From Shewanella avicenniae (GTDB lineage Bacteria; Pseudomonadota; Gammaproteobacteria; Enterobacterales; Shewanellaceae): a stretch of DNA of 64,000 nucleotides. The notes beneath the pieces are model-generated. The model was not told where the DNA came from, did no database searches, and was given only the letters and a program-made list of their open reading frames with translations. The position numbers and the translations under genes were made by a program. Below are positions 1-8,897 of this stretch, in pieces (position 1 is the stretch's first letter; each line of letters starts with the position of its first letter). The stretch is taken from NCBI RefSeq assembly GCF_017354945.1, contig NZ_CP071503.1, positions 248,001-312,000 of the forward strand, written 5' to 3'.

Positions 1-546
1 GTGTTGTTCTATCAGCAACAGCAGCTTACTCAAGCATTTCAGTGGATTAAGCAAGCGGCGCAAAGTGGTTATCCGCATGCGCAGTATCATCTGTCATTAA
101 TGTTGGCGCGGGGTGAAGGCTGTGAGCTTGATATCGTCGCTAGTGAACAATGGTTGGCGGAAGCCGCTGAACAAGGCCAATTAGATGCCATGTTGGCGCG
201 GGCACAGCACATGCTGAATGAGGAGCAATCCTTCGGCAGTGATCTGTCGCAAGCGGAGCATTATCTGCGAGAAGTGATCCGTTATGAGCAGCGCTCAGCA
301 GCCATGATTGAGTTGGCGATTGCGCTGACAGATGGCAGTTTTGGCCGTATCGATGTGGTAGAAGCCGCAGCGTGGCTGAAAATGGCGAAAGGGCGAGCGA
401 ACAGCAACGAACTGGCGGTGGTCACGCCACTCATTGCCTCGCTAAAGCAGCAAACGCAAAATGTGTTGGCGGTGAGCGATAATGCAGCGGAGCGCAAGTC
501 GCTCAGTCGAGCGCTAGAGTTGTTGAGCGAGGCAGAAGCGCAATAA
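1..546 (+). CDS. Sel1-like repeat protein, 5' end outside window
   Basis: The protein is built of Sel1-like (TPR-related) helical repeats. The pattern of alternating Ala-Ala-x-x-Gly and Ala-x-x-x-Leu positions is seen in 'WIKQAAQSGYPHAQYHLSLM' and again around 'WLAEAAEQGQLDAML', with a weaker repeat near residues 85-130. Such repeats form protein-protein interaction solenoids. The first base of the window is a GTG in frame, but there is no room to see a ribosome site and the reading frame is already inside a repeat, so this is most likely the C-terminal part of a longer gene. The partner and exact role cannot be told from this fragment. The last ~45 residues are not repeat-like. Confidence 0.7.
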   Translation: MLFYQQQQLTQAFQWIKQAAQSGYPHAQYHLSLMLARGEGCELDIVASEQWLAEAAEQGQLDAMLARAQHMLNEEQSFGSDLSQAEHYLREVIRYEQRSAAMIELAIALTDGSFGRIDVVEAAAWLKMAKGRANSNELAVVTPLIASLKQQTQNVLAVSDNAAERKSLSRALELLSEAEAQ

Positions 547-553
547 CCATGCG

Positions 554-856
554 TTAATCTTGATGGTCAAATACCCGGCCGTTGCTGCGCCACTGACCAT
601 CGCGTTCAACGTGGGGTGAGTTACGGTAGATGTCGCTTTGGGATTGGCGTGGCCGATAGCTCTGCCACATCTGCTGTGCAAAACCACTCACGCGTTGGCG
701 GCCAATAAAGAAAGAAATAGCGAACAAGGTTAAGCCAATCAGCAGGATGACTGGCAAGGCTAACAGTAAAAATCCCAAAAACAGCAGACTAAACAGCAGC
801 CCGAGCGCGAACGTCCACAATGATGACTGATTTTGCCAAATCGAATAGCGTTGCAT
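554..856 (-). CDS. Small two-helix membrane protein, unknown function
   Basis: A 100-residue protein with a long, very hydrophobic Leu-rich stretch from about residue 14 to 52, enough for two membrane helices separated by a Pro. It is followed by a basic, Arg/Gln-rich polar tail of about 45 residues that probably sits in the cytoplasm. It converges on the Sel1 gene with only 7 bases between the stops and is divergent from the DTW-domain gene. I do not recognise the family. The hydrophobic-then-polar layout and a plausible ATG start support a real gene. No catalytic motif is visible. Confidence 0.55.
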   Translation of the reverse strand: MQRYSIWQNQSSLWTFALGLLFSLLFLGFLLLALPVILLIGLTLFAISFFIGRQRVSGFAQQMWQSYRPRQSQSDIYRNSPHVERDGQWRSNGRVFDHQD

Positions 857-938
857 AAGCTTCTCTCGGGTTAACTGTTGCGGGTATCCTTGAATATGGA
901 CACCAAAGCTTAAAGTTCTATTAAACTACCCTGTTTCA

Positions 939-1586
939 GTGACTGCTAATTGTCTGTTCATCACAAAAATGCCATTAATGCCGAGCGATTTGTCAAAACG
1001 CACCTATTGCCATCATTGCGGTTACCCGCAGTCAGCCTGTGTTTGCGCGGCGGTAAAGCCGATTGCCGTGCCGCAACAACTGGTGGTGCTGCAACATCCT
1101 TCCGAGGTGAGCCACACCAAAAATAGTGTCAGATTACTGCAGTTGGCGATCCCGCAAACTCAAGTGATCGTCGGAGAAACTGCGGCGGATTTTGCTGCGT
1201 TGCGGCAGCAACTGCTGGCCACTCAGTGTGCCTTGGTCTATCCGCCAGATGATGCTCAAGCCGAAGTGACAGTGACGCAAACCTTCGCCCAAGCGATTGA
1301 TACGCTGCTGTTATTGGATGGTACTTGGCGCAAAGTGCATCGGATGCTGTGTTTAAATCCGTGGCTGCTACAACTGCCGCGGCTTAGTTTGTCGTGTGAC
1401 AATGGCAGTCAGTATCGGATCCGCAAAGCGAAGCGCAGCGACAGTTTGTCGACCTTAGAAGCCGCGGTGTTTGCGTTGCAGCAGTTGCAACCGAGTTTGG
1501 ATATTTTGCCCTGTTTGGCCTTGTTGGATGAACTTGTCGCGCAGCGACTGGCACGGATGCCAGCCGAGGTGCGCAAGCGTTACTAA
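939..1586 (+). CDS. tapT: DTW-domain tRNA-uridine aminocarboxypropyltransferase
   Basis: DTW-domain proteins of the YfiP/TapT type transfer the 3-amino-3-carboxypropyl group of S-adenosylmethionine to uridine 47 of tRNA (acp3U47). The N-terminal region carries a Cys-rich knuckle (CHHCG and CVC at about residues 23-37). The signature Asp-Gly-Thr-Trp (DGTW) is near residue 128, followed by Arg-Lys, and a basic 'RIRKAKRSDSLST' segment downstream is typical of the family. The longest frame begins with GTG at 939. In-frame ATGs at 969 and 978 lie closer to the conserved Cys region and may be the true start. The gene is alone on its strand and converges with the PAS-GGDEF-EAL gene, with 6 bases between the stops. 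Confidence 0.8.
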   Translation: MTANCLFITKMPLMPSDLSKRTYCHHCGYPQSACVCAAVKPIAVPQQLVVLQHPSEVSHTKNSVRLLQLAIPQTQVIVGETAADFAALRQQLLATQCALVYPPDDAQAEVTVTQTFAQAIDTLLLLDGTWRKVHRMLCLNPWLLQLPRLSLSCDNGSQYRIRKAKRSDSLSTLEAAVFALQQLQPSLDILPCLALLDELVAQRLARMPAEVRKRY

Positions 1587-1592
1587 TGCGGG

Positions 1593-3722
1593 CTAATTGC
1601 AGATTTGGGTGCTGGCCGCTGGATGGAAATGCGCCATAGCAAATTCGTTTGGATGCAGCGGGTAGCCAAACAGGAAACCTTGCGCTGAGCCTTCGCCCAT
1701 TGCCAATAACATCTCTTTTTGCTTATTGGTTTCAATGCCTTCGGCAACGAAGTGTAATTCCAGTGCTTGGCTGAGCTGCACAATCGCTTGGCACAACTGT
1801 TGGCCACGACGATGGTAAAGCTCGCGGGCAAACTCGCCATCAATTTTTAGACTATCGATTGGCATATTGCCCAAGCGACTCAAGGATGAGAACCCAGTGC
1901 CAAAGTCATCAATGGCGACTTTAATCCCCATTTGGCGAATTTTGGCTAAGGTGGCGCGCGCTTGTTGCGGATGGTGCAGCAGTGCTGACTCGGTGATTTC
2001 CAGCATCAAGGCGGCTGGCGGCAGTTTGGTGTTCAACAGCACCTTTTCAATCTGCCCAATAAAATCGAGATGCTCAAGCTGCAACGGCGAGACGTTGACC
2101 GAAATAACAAAGTCCGGTGATTGTTGTTCGCGCCAGCGTGCTGCTTGAATACAGGCTTGCTCAAGCACCCAATTGCCCACCGTGACAATCAGACCGGCTT
2201 CTTCCAACAGCGGCACAAAGTCGACCGCTTCCAGCAGCTCATGGCGGGTCTTTTGCCAGCGCAGCAGCGCTTCTGCGCCCAAGAGTGTGCCGTCAGAAAG
2301 ATTCACAATGGGCTGATAATACAGGCTAAACTGCCCCAGACTGAGGGCATGGCGCAGATCGCCCAACAGCTTGAGCCGATGCTCAGCCTCTTCACTCATG
2401 CTGGTATCGTAAAACATGATGTGATCGGCGCTTTGCTTGGCCACATACATGGCGGTATCGGCTTGGCTGAGCAACACAGTGGCGCTGATCGGTTCTTGGC
2501 CAAATAGGCTGATGCCGATACTGGTGCCGAGGTAAAACTTCTGCCCTTGTAGTTCAAACGGCGTATCAAACAGCGTCATGATCTGTTCGGCAAACCGCAG
2601 TACCTCTTTTTTATCATGGCAGTCGGTGATGATCAGGGTAAATTCATCGCCGCCCATACGGGCAATGTCGGCTTTTTCAATACAACCGGCTTCTAACCGC
2701 GCTGCTACCATCTGCAAAATCATGTCGCCCATGGAGTGGCCAAAGCAGTCGTTCACATGCTTAAAGCCGTTAAGATCCATAAACATCAAGGCGCCTAAGC
2801 GTGCATCGGTGCGTTGGGCGTGTTCATCGAGTGCTGCGCGTAACAGCTGCTTCATGTGGCGCCGATTTGGCAGGCCAGTGAGTGAGTCGTACATCGCCTG
2901 AGTGGTGAGGCGAGCTTCGAGCTGCTTACGGCTGCTGATATCGCTAAAGATGGTAACGAGGTAATTGCCGCCTTGTTCGTTGTTGAACCGACGACTGTTT
3001 TGCCACGCGGGAAACTGTTTGCCATCGGCACGTTGGCGCAGGACTTCGCCTTGCCAAAAATCGCGCTCAGCGAGCGCCAGTTGGCACTCCTTTAGGTGGA
3101 TATCTCCTGCAACATCCAGCAATGACAGTGATTCACCCACCAGTTGCGCCGGGCTATAACCGGTTAAGCGGCACAGCGCTTTATTGACTGCGATGATATG
3201 GTGCTGTTCATCGGTAATGGCAACTGCTTCGGCGCTTTCTTCCAAAATATTGGCTAACACACTGCGCGGAATTGCATCAAACTCGCGGTTGCGTTCTTGC
3301 TCTTGTCTTGGGCGAGCGCGGCGGTTAAGCGGCTCAAAGCGGGCGAGGATCATCGGTTTGTTGTCTAAACTCACCGGATAGAGCGACAATCGGGTGGGAA
3401 GCTCTTTGCCGTTACGATGCAAGTGCAACCACTGTTGGGTTTGCGGAGCCAGTTCGGCTTCTTCAAATAGCTTGCGCGCCTGTTCGATACTGCTGTGGCC
3501 GTCGAGTTGCAGCCGGGGCGAAAAATCGTAAATGGCAGTGTCGATGATCTCGTTACTTAAACAGCCAAAGTAGGCTAAGGCGGCGTCATTGGCGGCCACA
3601 AATTTGAGGTCGTAGAACAGGGCTAATGGGATATCTTCGGCATGTTCATGCCACCAGTCCCATTGTGACTGCATCGCACTATCTATTTCTAGTCGCTGTA
3701 GTACTTTGGCCCAGTGCGCCAT
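1593..3722 (-). CDS. PAS-PAS-GGDEF-EAL cyclic-di-GMP signalling protein
   Basis: A soluble, 709-residue c-di-GMP turnover protein. Two PAS-like sensory domains (about residues 30-130 and 165-270) precede a diguanylate cyclase domain with an intact GGDEF (ARMGGDEF). An EAL phosphodiesterase domain follows. It keeps the EALLRW signature, the Asn in VNVSP, the Glu in LEITES, the DDFGTG pair, the Lys in LKIDG and the AEGIE glutamate. Both domains could therefore be active, with net output set by the PAS ligand. The cyclase inhibitory RxxD site is not present at the usual position before GGDEF. The start is set at ATG 3722, which has GGAG upstream; a longer frame would need a TTG at 3764. There is no signal peptide or membrane segment. 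Confidence 0.9.
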   Translation of the reverse strand: MAHWAKVLQRLEIDSAMQSQWDWWHEHAEDIPLALFYDLKFVAANDAALAYFGCLSNEIIDTAIYDFSPRLQLDGHSSIEQARKLFEEAELAPQTQQWLHLHRNGKELPTRLSLYPVSLDNKPMILARFEPLNRRARPRQEQERNREFDAIPRSVLANILEESAEAVAITDEQHHIIAVNKALCRLTGYSPAQLVGESLSLLDVAGDIHLKECQLALAERDFWQGEVLRQRADGKQFPAWQNSRRFNNEQGGNYLVTIFSDISSRKQLEARLTTQAMYDSLTGLPNRRHMKQLLRAALDEHAQRTDARLGALMFMDLNGFKHVNDCFGHSMGDMILQMVAARLEAGCIEKADIARMGGDEFTLIITDCHDKKEVLRFAEQIMTLFDTPFELQGQKFYLGTSIGISLFGQEPISATVLLSQADTAMYVAKQSADHIMFYDTSMSEEAEHRLKLLGDLRHALSLGQFSLYYQPIVNLSDGTLLGAEALLRWQKTRHELLEAVDFVPLLEEAGLIVTVGNWVLEQACIQAARWREQQSPDFVISVNVSPLQLEHLDFIGQIEKVLLNTKLPPAALMLEITESALLHHPQQARATLAKIRQMGIKVAIDDFGTGFSSLSRLGNMPIDSLKIDGEFARELYHRRGQQLCQAIVQLSQALELHFVAEGIETNKQKEMLLAMGEGSAQGFLFGYPLHPNEFAMAHFHPAASTQICN

Positions 3723-3933
3723 CAGGGGGATCTCCGTTATAGCCCCCAAGTAGGGCGAGCTCAAGCTGAGTGAAAATGGGTTAAAATATAACTAGCAAAA
3801 AATAACCAGATTTCAGGGCTATCTCAATCAAAAATTTGATTTAATGTAGAAAAATACGATTATCAACGAACTGCCACACGATTTGTGTGATTGTGCTTTG
3901 AATCTATTGATTCTTTTGTAAAAGGAACGCTAA

Positions 3934-4296
3934 ATGAATCGATATTGGATACTGTCAATAGGGCTTGTTTTCGCTGTCGGCGTTAGCGCCGCCGAACTGG
4001 AACAAGTCGGCCGCGATGTGAGTGATAAAGCCGCAAAACAGGTCAAGCAAACGGAGCGTTTGCAACTGCTTAAAGCCAAGCAAGCCGCTGAACAAACCCA
4101 AGCACGTGAGCAAGATGTGCTCAAGCGGCAGTCCGCAAGCCCGTGGCAAGCACAGCAACAGCAAAAAGCCCATCAACAGTTTGATGAACGCAAGCAGCGC
4201 GAAGCTCAATATCTGCAAGAAGCCAAAGAGGCGGCCAACAAGCCACAGAAGATGGAAAAGCCGCAGATGAAAGTCATCAAACGCAAAACCGAGTAG
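3934..4296 (+). CDS. Small secreted Lys/Gln-rich protein
   Basis: A 120-residue protein with a clear cleavable signal peptide: a short basic start, a hydrophobic core of about 14 residues, then Val-Ser-Ala-Ala as a signal peptidase I site near residue 20. The mature part is almost entirely charged and polar (Lys, Gln, Glu, Arg, Ala) with no Cys and few aromatics, and is predicted to be a long helix or coiled coil. AAGGAA sits upstream of the ATG at good spacing. I do not recognise the family. It resembles small periplasmic helical proteins that bind nucleic acid or envelope components, but nothing in the sequence proves that. It stands between the c-di-GMP gene and the M16 peptidase operon. 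Confidence 0.65.
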   Translation: MNRYWILSIGLVFAVGVSAAELEQVGRDVSDKAAKQVKQTERLQLLKAKQAAEQTQAREQDVLKRQSASPWQAQQQQKAHQQFDERKQREAQYLQEAKEAANKPQKMEKPQMKVIKRKTE

Positions 4297-4371
4297 CCAT
4301 ATTTGTTGCAAGCCTCGCTGCGTTTGTTGCACGAGTGGCGATGTTTGTGGTGCCCGCGAAAGTCTCGTTTT

Positions 4372-4397
4372 TGCCCGTTTAAGCGAAAAAACGGGCA
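4372..4397. repeat. 9-bp stem-loop between two genes
   Basis: TGCCCGTTT (4372-4380) pairs perfectly with AAACGGGCA (4389-4397) around an 8-base loop. It lies 76 bases after the stop of the small secreted protein gene and 128 bases before the M16 start. No T-run follows on the plus strand, so it is not a textbook intrinsic terminator. It could be a transcript 3' end stabiliser or a leader hairpin of the M16 mRNA. Confidence 0.4.
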
Positions 4398-4524
4398 CAA
4401 TTCTTCACATGAAACAATTTGCGTTACAAAATTCTTGCCCCAGAGCGCTGCTAAACGGTTGCCTAATCAAGTCTCACCTACCAAGATAAGCCGCAGACTT
4501 GGTCATCTTTTCAAGGAATACACG

Positions 4525-5853
4525 ATGAAAAAGACGCTTATTGCGTTACTGGCCGCGGCTGCGCTGGCAAGCCCTTTGGCCGCGCAAGCAACGGATGCCA
4601 GTGATATTAAAAGCTTTACCCTGAACAACGGCATGAAGATTATGGTGCTGCCTGACAGCTCTATTCCTAACGCCAACATGTACCTGTTCTGGAAAGTGGG
4701 TTCACGTAACGAACATCCTGGTATTACTGGTATTTCGCACTTCTTCGAACACATGATGTTTAACGGCTCGAAAAAATTCGGTCCGAAAATGTTTGACCGC
4801 ACTATGGAAGCCGCTGGTGGCGCCAACAACGCTTACACCACTGAAAACGTGACCGTATATACCGATTGGTTCCCATCAAACGCCTTGGAAACTATTTTCG
4901 ATCTGGAAGCTGACCGTATCGCTCATCTTGATATCGACCCGAAAATGGTTGCCAGCGAACGTGGCGTGGTGGCATCTGAACGCACCACTGGCTTAGAAAA
5001 CTCCAACTGGAGTGCGCTGCAACAGCAAGTCAAAGGGGTGGCGTTTTTAGCCCATCCTTACAGCTGGCCAGTGATTGGTCACGAGTCAGATATTCAAGCT
5101 TGGACGCAGCAAGACTTGGTGGATTACCACAAAACCTACTATGCGCCGAACAACGCAGTGGTGGTGATTTCCGGTGATGTGACCGAAGCCCAAGTGAAGC
5201 AACTTGCCGCGCAATATTTTGAGCCGATCCCCGCTCAAGCTCCGCCAGCAGCGATTCGCACCGTAGAACCTGAGCAAAAAGGCGAGCGCCGGATTTTTGT
5301 GAAGAAAGAGTCGGCCAGCACGCCAAACGTGATGTTAGCCTTCCACGTACCGGCCACCAAAGACCCAGATTATTACGCCTTAGATCTGCTGACGTCGATT
5401 CTGGGCGATGGCAACAGCTCGCGCTTATCCCGCGCTTTGGTTGATGAGCAGCTGGCCTTGGGTGTTGTGGCTTACATGCCAATGGCATTTGACCCGAACC
5501 TGTTTTACGTAATGGGCGTGGCTGCGCCAGAGGTGAGCGCCAATACCCTAACCGATGCCTTGATTGCGCAAGTGGATCTGATTGCCAAAGACGGCGTGAC
5601 CCAACAAGAGTTGGATAAAGCGAAAAATATCAAGCTGATGAATTTCTATCGTGAGATGGAAACCATCAATGGCAAATCAAATACGGTCGGCACTTACGAG
5701 TTATTCTTTGGCAGCTACCAAAAGTTGTTTGATGCGCCTAAAGCCTACGACAAGGTGACCATCGCCGATATTCAACGGGTTGCACAAACCTATCTCAAAC
5801 GTTCTAACCGAACTGTTGGTGTGTTAGCCGCTCAAGAGGAGTCAGATAAATGA
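4525..5853 (+). CDS. M16 zinc metallopeptidase, catalytic subunit
   Basis: A 442-residue exported peptidase of the M16 (pitrilysin/insulinase) family. It has a signal peptide (Met-Lys-Lys, hydrophobic Leu/Ala core, Ala-Gln-Ala cleavage near residue 22). The inverted zinc motif HFFEH (His72, Glu75, His76) is intact, and the downstream acidic helix LEADRI would supply the third zinc ligand. This is a one-domain-pair bacterial form that normally works with a non-catalytic partner, which is the next gene. Start at ATG 4525 is set by AAGGA eight bases upstream and by the signal peptide; the open frame extends further upstream without a sensible start. Its stop overlaps the next start by four bases (ATGA), so the two are translationally coupled. 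The likely role is periplasmic peptide clearance. Confidence 0.9.
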   Translation: MKKTLIALLAAAALASPLAAQATDASDIKSFTLNNGMKIMVLPDSSIPNANMYLFWKVGSRNEHPGITGISHFFEHMMFNGSKKFGPKMFDRTMEAAGGANNAYTTENVTVYTDWFPSNALETIFDLEADRIAHLDIDPKMVASERGVVASERTTGLENSNWSALQQQVKGVAFLAHPYSWPVIGHESDIQAWTQQDLVDYHKTYYAPNNAVVVISGDVTEAQVKQLAAQYFEPIPAQAPPAAIRTVEPEQKGERRIFVKKESASTPNVMLAFHVPATKDPDYYALDLLTSILGDGNSSRLSRALVDEQLALGVVAYMPMAFDPNLFYVMGVAAPEVSANTLTDALIAQVDLIAKDGVTQQELDKAKNIKLMNFYREMETINGKSNTVGTYELFFGSYQKLFDAPKAYDKVTIADIQRVAQTYLKRSNRTVGVLAAQEESDK

Positions 5854-7289
5854 AACACGCAACTTCCCTGAAAGCGTTAGCACTGACTATTACTGCGATC
5901 GTGGGTTTGTCTGGCTGCCAATTGACTGGCGAGCCCAAGGCACAGCAAGTGGTGGTATCGCAAGATACCGGTAAATTTGCCTTGCCAGCCTATGAAACCG
6001 TGACCTTAGCCAACGGCTTAACCCTGATGCTGATGCCGCAAAAAGAAGTGCCATTGGTCACTGTGCAAGCGGTGATTCGAGCGGGCGCTATCGATGACAG
6101 CATCGCTGGTATGGCGGAACTGACGGCGCAAGCGTCATTGCTTGGCGCTGGTGGCAAAAGCAAACAGCAACTGGAACAAGAGATCGATTTTCTCGGCGCC
6201 AGCCTTAACGGTGATGCCGGTAAAGATGGCAGCTATTTCAGTGCTGATTTTATGAATAAAGACGCCGACAGCATGCTCGGTTTGCTGGCGGATGTGATTC
6301 TGCGTCCTGCATTTGATGCGAGCGAGTATGACAAGCTGAAGCAGCGCACCATCGCGCAGTTGTCGCAAGCGAAAGAGAGCCCGAAATCGGTGATCAGTCG
6401 TTACTTTGCCAAGCAGATGTTTGCCGACAATCCCTACGGTAATGCGGCGGATAGCGATTCAGTCGCGAAAATCAGCTTGGCACAAGTGCAAACCTTCCAT
6501 CGCCAAAACTACCAACCGGGCAACACCGCCATCGCGGTTGTGGGTGACTTTAACCCTGCGGAGATGAAGCAAAAACTAACCGCGCTATTTGGCAAGTGGC
6601 AAGGCGATTCAATGGGCGACACTGCGGTGCCGATGAAACCGGTTTATGGCCCAGCGAAAAACCGCGTGCTGTTGGTGAATAAATCGGATGCGATTGAAAC
6701 CACCTTTTTGATCGGTGGCTTAGGTGTGCCGCGCAACAACGCCGATATGGTTGGCCTTTCGGTGGTGAATACCATTTTAGGCGGTCGTTTCACCTCATGG
6801 TTGAATGACGAACTGCGGGTCAACAGCGGCTTAACTTACGGTGCGCGCTCCGGTTTCGTGAGCTACAAAAATACGGGTTTGTTCCAAATCAGTACCTTCA
6901 CCAAAGAAGCCACCACTGAGCAGGCGGTAGACTTAGCGCTGCAAACCTACCAACGTTTGTGGACCAAAGGCATTGATGAAACCACCTTGGCGTCAGCAAA
7001 AGCCTACGTAAAAGGTCAGTTCCCACCAAAGTACGAAACCAGCGGCAGCTTGGCCGGCTTGTTGGGTGACATGTACCTGTACGGCTTTGATGCGTCTTAT
7101 ATCAACGACTTTCAAAAGCGGGTGGATGGCTTAACTGTGGCCGAGACACAACGCTTGATTGCGCAGTATTTCCCGAAAGACAAACTGCAGTTTGTGCTGA
7201 TTGGTAACGCCGCCCACATCGCGCCAATTGCGGCGAAATACGGTGACGTGACCCAAGTGGATATCAAAGACGTGGGCTTTGATGGCTAA
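5850..7289 (+). CDS. M16 family peptidase, non-catalytic lipoprotein subunit
   Basis: A 479-residue partner of the preceding peptidase. It starts with a lipoprotein signal whose lipobox is Leu-Ser-Gly-Cys (Cys at about residue 23), so it should be membrane-anchored. The M16 fold is evident, but the zinc motif is lost: the place of HxxEH reads 'GMAELTAQASLLGAGG'. The C-terminal half keeps the Arg-x-x-x-x-Leu-Thr-Tyr-Gly region ('LRVNSGLTYGAR') that contributes the substrate-binding Arg and Tyr in M16 heterodimers. This division of labour (one subunit with zinc, one with Arg/Tyr) is known for bacterial M16 pairs. The start overlaps the upstream stop, and a strong terminator follows 28 bases after the stop. 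It is not a pseudogene, since the frame is full length. Confidence 0.88.
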   Translation: MKHATSLKALALTITAIVGLSGCQLTGEPKAQQVVVSQDTGKFALPAYETVTLANGLTLMLMPQKEVPLVTVQAVIRAGAIDDSIAGMAELTAQASLLGAGGKSKQQLEQEIDFLGASLNGDAGKDGSYFSADFMNKDADSMLGLLADVILRPAFDASEYDKLKQRTIAQLSQAKESPKSVISRYFAKQMFADNPYGNAADSDSVAKISLAQVQTFHRQNYQPGNTAIAVVGDFNPAEMKQKLTALFGKWQGDSMGDTAVPMKPVYGPAKNRVLLVNKSDAIETTFLIGGLGVPRNNADMVGLSVVNTILGGRFTSWLNDELRVNSGLTYGARSGFVSYKNTGLFQISTFTKEATTEQAVDLALQTYQRLWTKGIDETTLASAKAYVKGQFPPKYETSGSLAGLLGDMYLYGFDASYINDFQKRVDGLTVAETQRLIAQYFPKDKLQFVLIGNAAHIAPIAAKYGDVTQVDIKDVGFDG

Positions 7290-7317
7290 GCTGTGTGCTT
7301 GATTGACATCACTCTAA

Positions 7318-7344
7318 CGCCAGCAGCCTTGCTGGCGTTTTTTT
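7318..7344 (+). terminator. Rho-independent terminator of the M16 operon
   Basis: CGCCAGCA (7318-7325), loop GCCT, TGCTGGCG (7330-7337), then seven T. A perfect 8-bp GC-rich stem with a tetraloop and U-tract, 28 bases after the stop of the second M16 gene. Confidence 0.9.
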
Positions 7345-7374
7345 AGATGTCGCCGTCATGTTTGCCAACACGCC

Positions 7375-7683
7375 TTAGAAAAAGTCTCGTTCCATATCGT
7401 CTAACAGCTCGATCGCCTCATAATCGTTGGCATCTTCGAGCAGGTCGCGCAGGTAGTACACATTGCTGTGCAGTAAAAATAGTGGGTCTTTCACAGGGCC
7501 AATACCAGCGCGCATTTCCTGTGCTTTTTTCTCGAAGTGCCGCCACAAGGCATTGGCTTCATTGCCATTGCGAATATGAGATAGCACCCGATCTAGCATG
7601 GCATCGCCAAGCGCCATACGGTCGCCTTCGGCGTTTTCCGAGTAGTATCGCTCAATATTATTGCTCACTTTTTCATTCATCAT
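7375..7683 (-). CDS. Small acidic helical protein, unknown function
   Basis: A 102-residue soluble protein. The longest open frame reaches 7788, but GAGG lies six bases before the ATG at 7683, and the N-terminal extension looks like untranslated sequence, so I place the start there (ATG 7680 is equally possible). The protein is rich in Glu, Asp, Asn and Leu, appears all-helical, and ends with an acidic tail 'DYEAIELLDDMERDFF'. There is no signal peptide, membrane helix or metal motif. I do not recognise the family. It converges on the M16 operon across the terminator at 7318-7344. Confidence 0.6.
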   Translation of the reverse strand: MMNEKVSNNIERYYSENAEGDRMALGDAMLDRVLSHIRNGNEANALWRHFEKKAQEMRAGIGPVKDPLFLLHSNVYYLRDLLEDANDYEAIELLDDMERDFF

Positions 7684-8045
7684 GACCATCCTCGTGGCTG
7701 CTGGATAAGGCTTGTGCTGAGTAGCTTGGTTGCCGAACACAGCATAAATAGTTAATAGGTCAGCAAATGCAATGCCAAGGCGGAACATTTATAACTAACT
7801 GAAAATAGGTTGCTTTAGTTTTATTGAATTGACGTAAAAAGTGCAGCTTGTCACAAAGGCAACAGCCAAATGTACGAAATAATGGCTGTGCCGCCGTACT
7901 CGGCTTAATGCTTTTTGAACGCTGCTTAGTGCTAATTAACAAATTGAAAATGAAGACATTAAAGCGTTGGTCTCTCGGCTTTTAACTGAGCTTGAGGATC
8001 TTCCGTCGATGGCACACTACACTTAGCACGCACACTCAACCGGAT
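7684..8045. other. Intergenic stretch between divergent genes
   Basis: About 360 bases separating the small minus-strand gene from the plus-strand solute-binding-like gene. It is AT-rich in the first half and must hold the promoters of both genes. I could not pick a convincing -35/-10 pair, and I see no conserved operator or RNA gene. Confidence 0.4.
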
Positions 8046-8897
8046 ATGGACATGCTCAAGCCGTTAATCTTACTTATCACACTCGCCATTTGCAGTGGCG
8101 CTGCTGCTCGTGATATCCGTTATCCCAATGCGATGGGGTTGGGCGAATCGGCCTTGGGGTTTGCAGTGTTGAAGTTGGCATTGTCCAAAACCTCAGACGA
8201 TTTTCAGTTGGTGTTAGAACCGCGGTTAGCCTCGGCCAAGCGGATTCTGATGATGTTAGAGCAGGGCGAGATAGATGTGGTCGACGGCGGTTTTTCTATT
8301 CGAACCATGACCCGTTTTGAACCCATCTACAAGCCGCTTGATATGGGGCTTACGGGCTGGCGCTTGCTGATTATCCATCGCGATAATGCCGAAGCCTTTG
8401 CCAAGGTGAACACCTTAGATGAGTTAAAAGCTTTTACCTTAGGGCAGGGCGATTCGTGGTTCGATACCGATATTCTCAAACATGCCGGCTTTCGGGTAAT
8501 GACCAATGGCCAACTGATGAATCTGTTGCACATGGCGCGGATGAAACGGTTTGAGGCGCTGCCATTAGAAGCTCAAGGTGTGTATCGGTTTATTGATCGT
8601 CTGTCGGGCGACAGCAAACAGTTGATGGTTGAACCCAGATTGGCGCTGATCTATCCCTTTGGGCGCTTCTTCTCGGTGCGACATGAAGATAAACAGCTAA
8701 AACATGCCATTGAAGAGGGTATGGACAAGGCCTTGGCTGATGGCAGCTTGCTGGCGCTACTGAAATCTCACCCGCTGTCGCGCGATGCCTTTGAACGCGC
8801 CGACTTAGCCCACCGCATTCAGCTGCACATTGAAAACCCCAATCTCACCGACGGCTTTAAGGCCATTGACCCCAAATGGTGGTATCGGCCAGACTAG
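8046..8897 (+). CDS. Periplasmic solute-binding-like protein
   Basis: A 283-residue exported protein of the type 2 periplasmic binding protein fold (as in amino acid ABC receptors and sensor domains). Start at ATG 8046 gives a clean signal peptide (MDMLKPLILLITLAIC, cleavage after Ala-Ala-Ala). An upstream in-frame ATG at 7992 would put polar residues in front. Segments such as 'LTGWRLLIIHRDNAEAF' followed by 'VNTLDELKAFTLGQGDSW' match the usual lobe-crossing pattern 'periods of strand, then Leu-Asp-Glu-Leu-Lys-x-hydrophobic-Gly'. No permease or ATPase gene is adjacent, so it is an orphan receptor or a stand-alone sensor. The substrate cannot be inferred. Confidence 0.7.
   Translation: MDMLKPLILLITLAICSGAAARDIRYPNAMGLGESALGFAVLKLALSKTSDDFQLVLEPRLASAKRILMMLEQGEIDVVDGGFSIRTMTRFEPIYKPLDMGLTGWRLLIIHRDNAEAFAKVNTLDELKAFTLGQGDSWFDTDILKHAGFRVMTNGQLMNLLHMARMKRFEALPLEAQGVYRFIDRLSGDSKQLMVEPRLALIYPFGRFFSVRHEDKQLKHAIEEGMDKALADGSLLALLKSHPLSRDAFERADLAHRIQLHIENPNLTDGFKAIDPKWWYRPD

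Noticed and set aside
4303..4524. N-terminal extension of the first M16 gene
   Set aside because: The extra 74 codons encode no signal peptide and have no ribosome site; ATG 4525 has both.
5850..7289. Second M16 gene as decayed peptidase
   Set aside because: Full length, lipoprotein signal intact, and the Arg/Tyr substrate region is kept, which fits a non-catalytic subunit.
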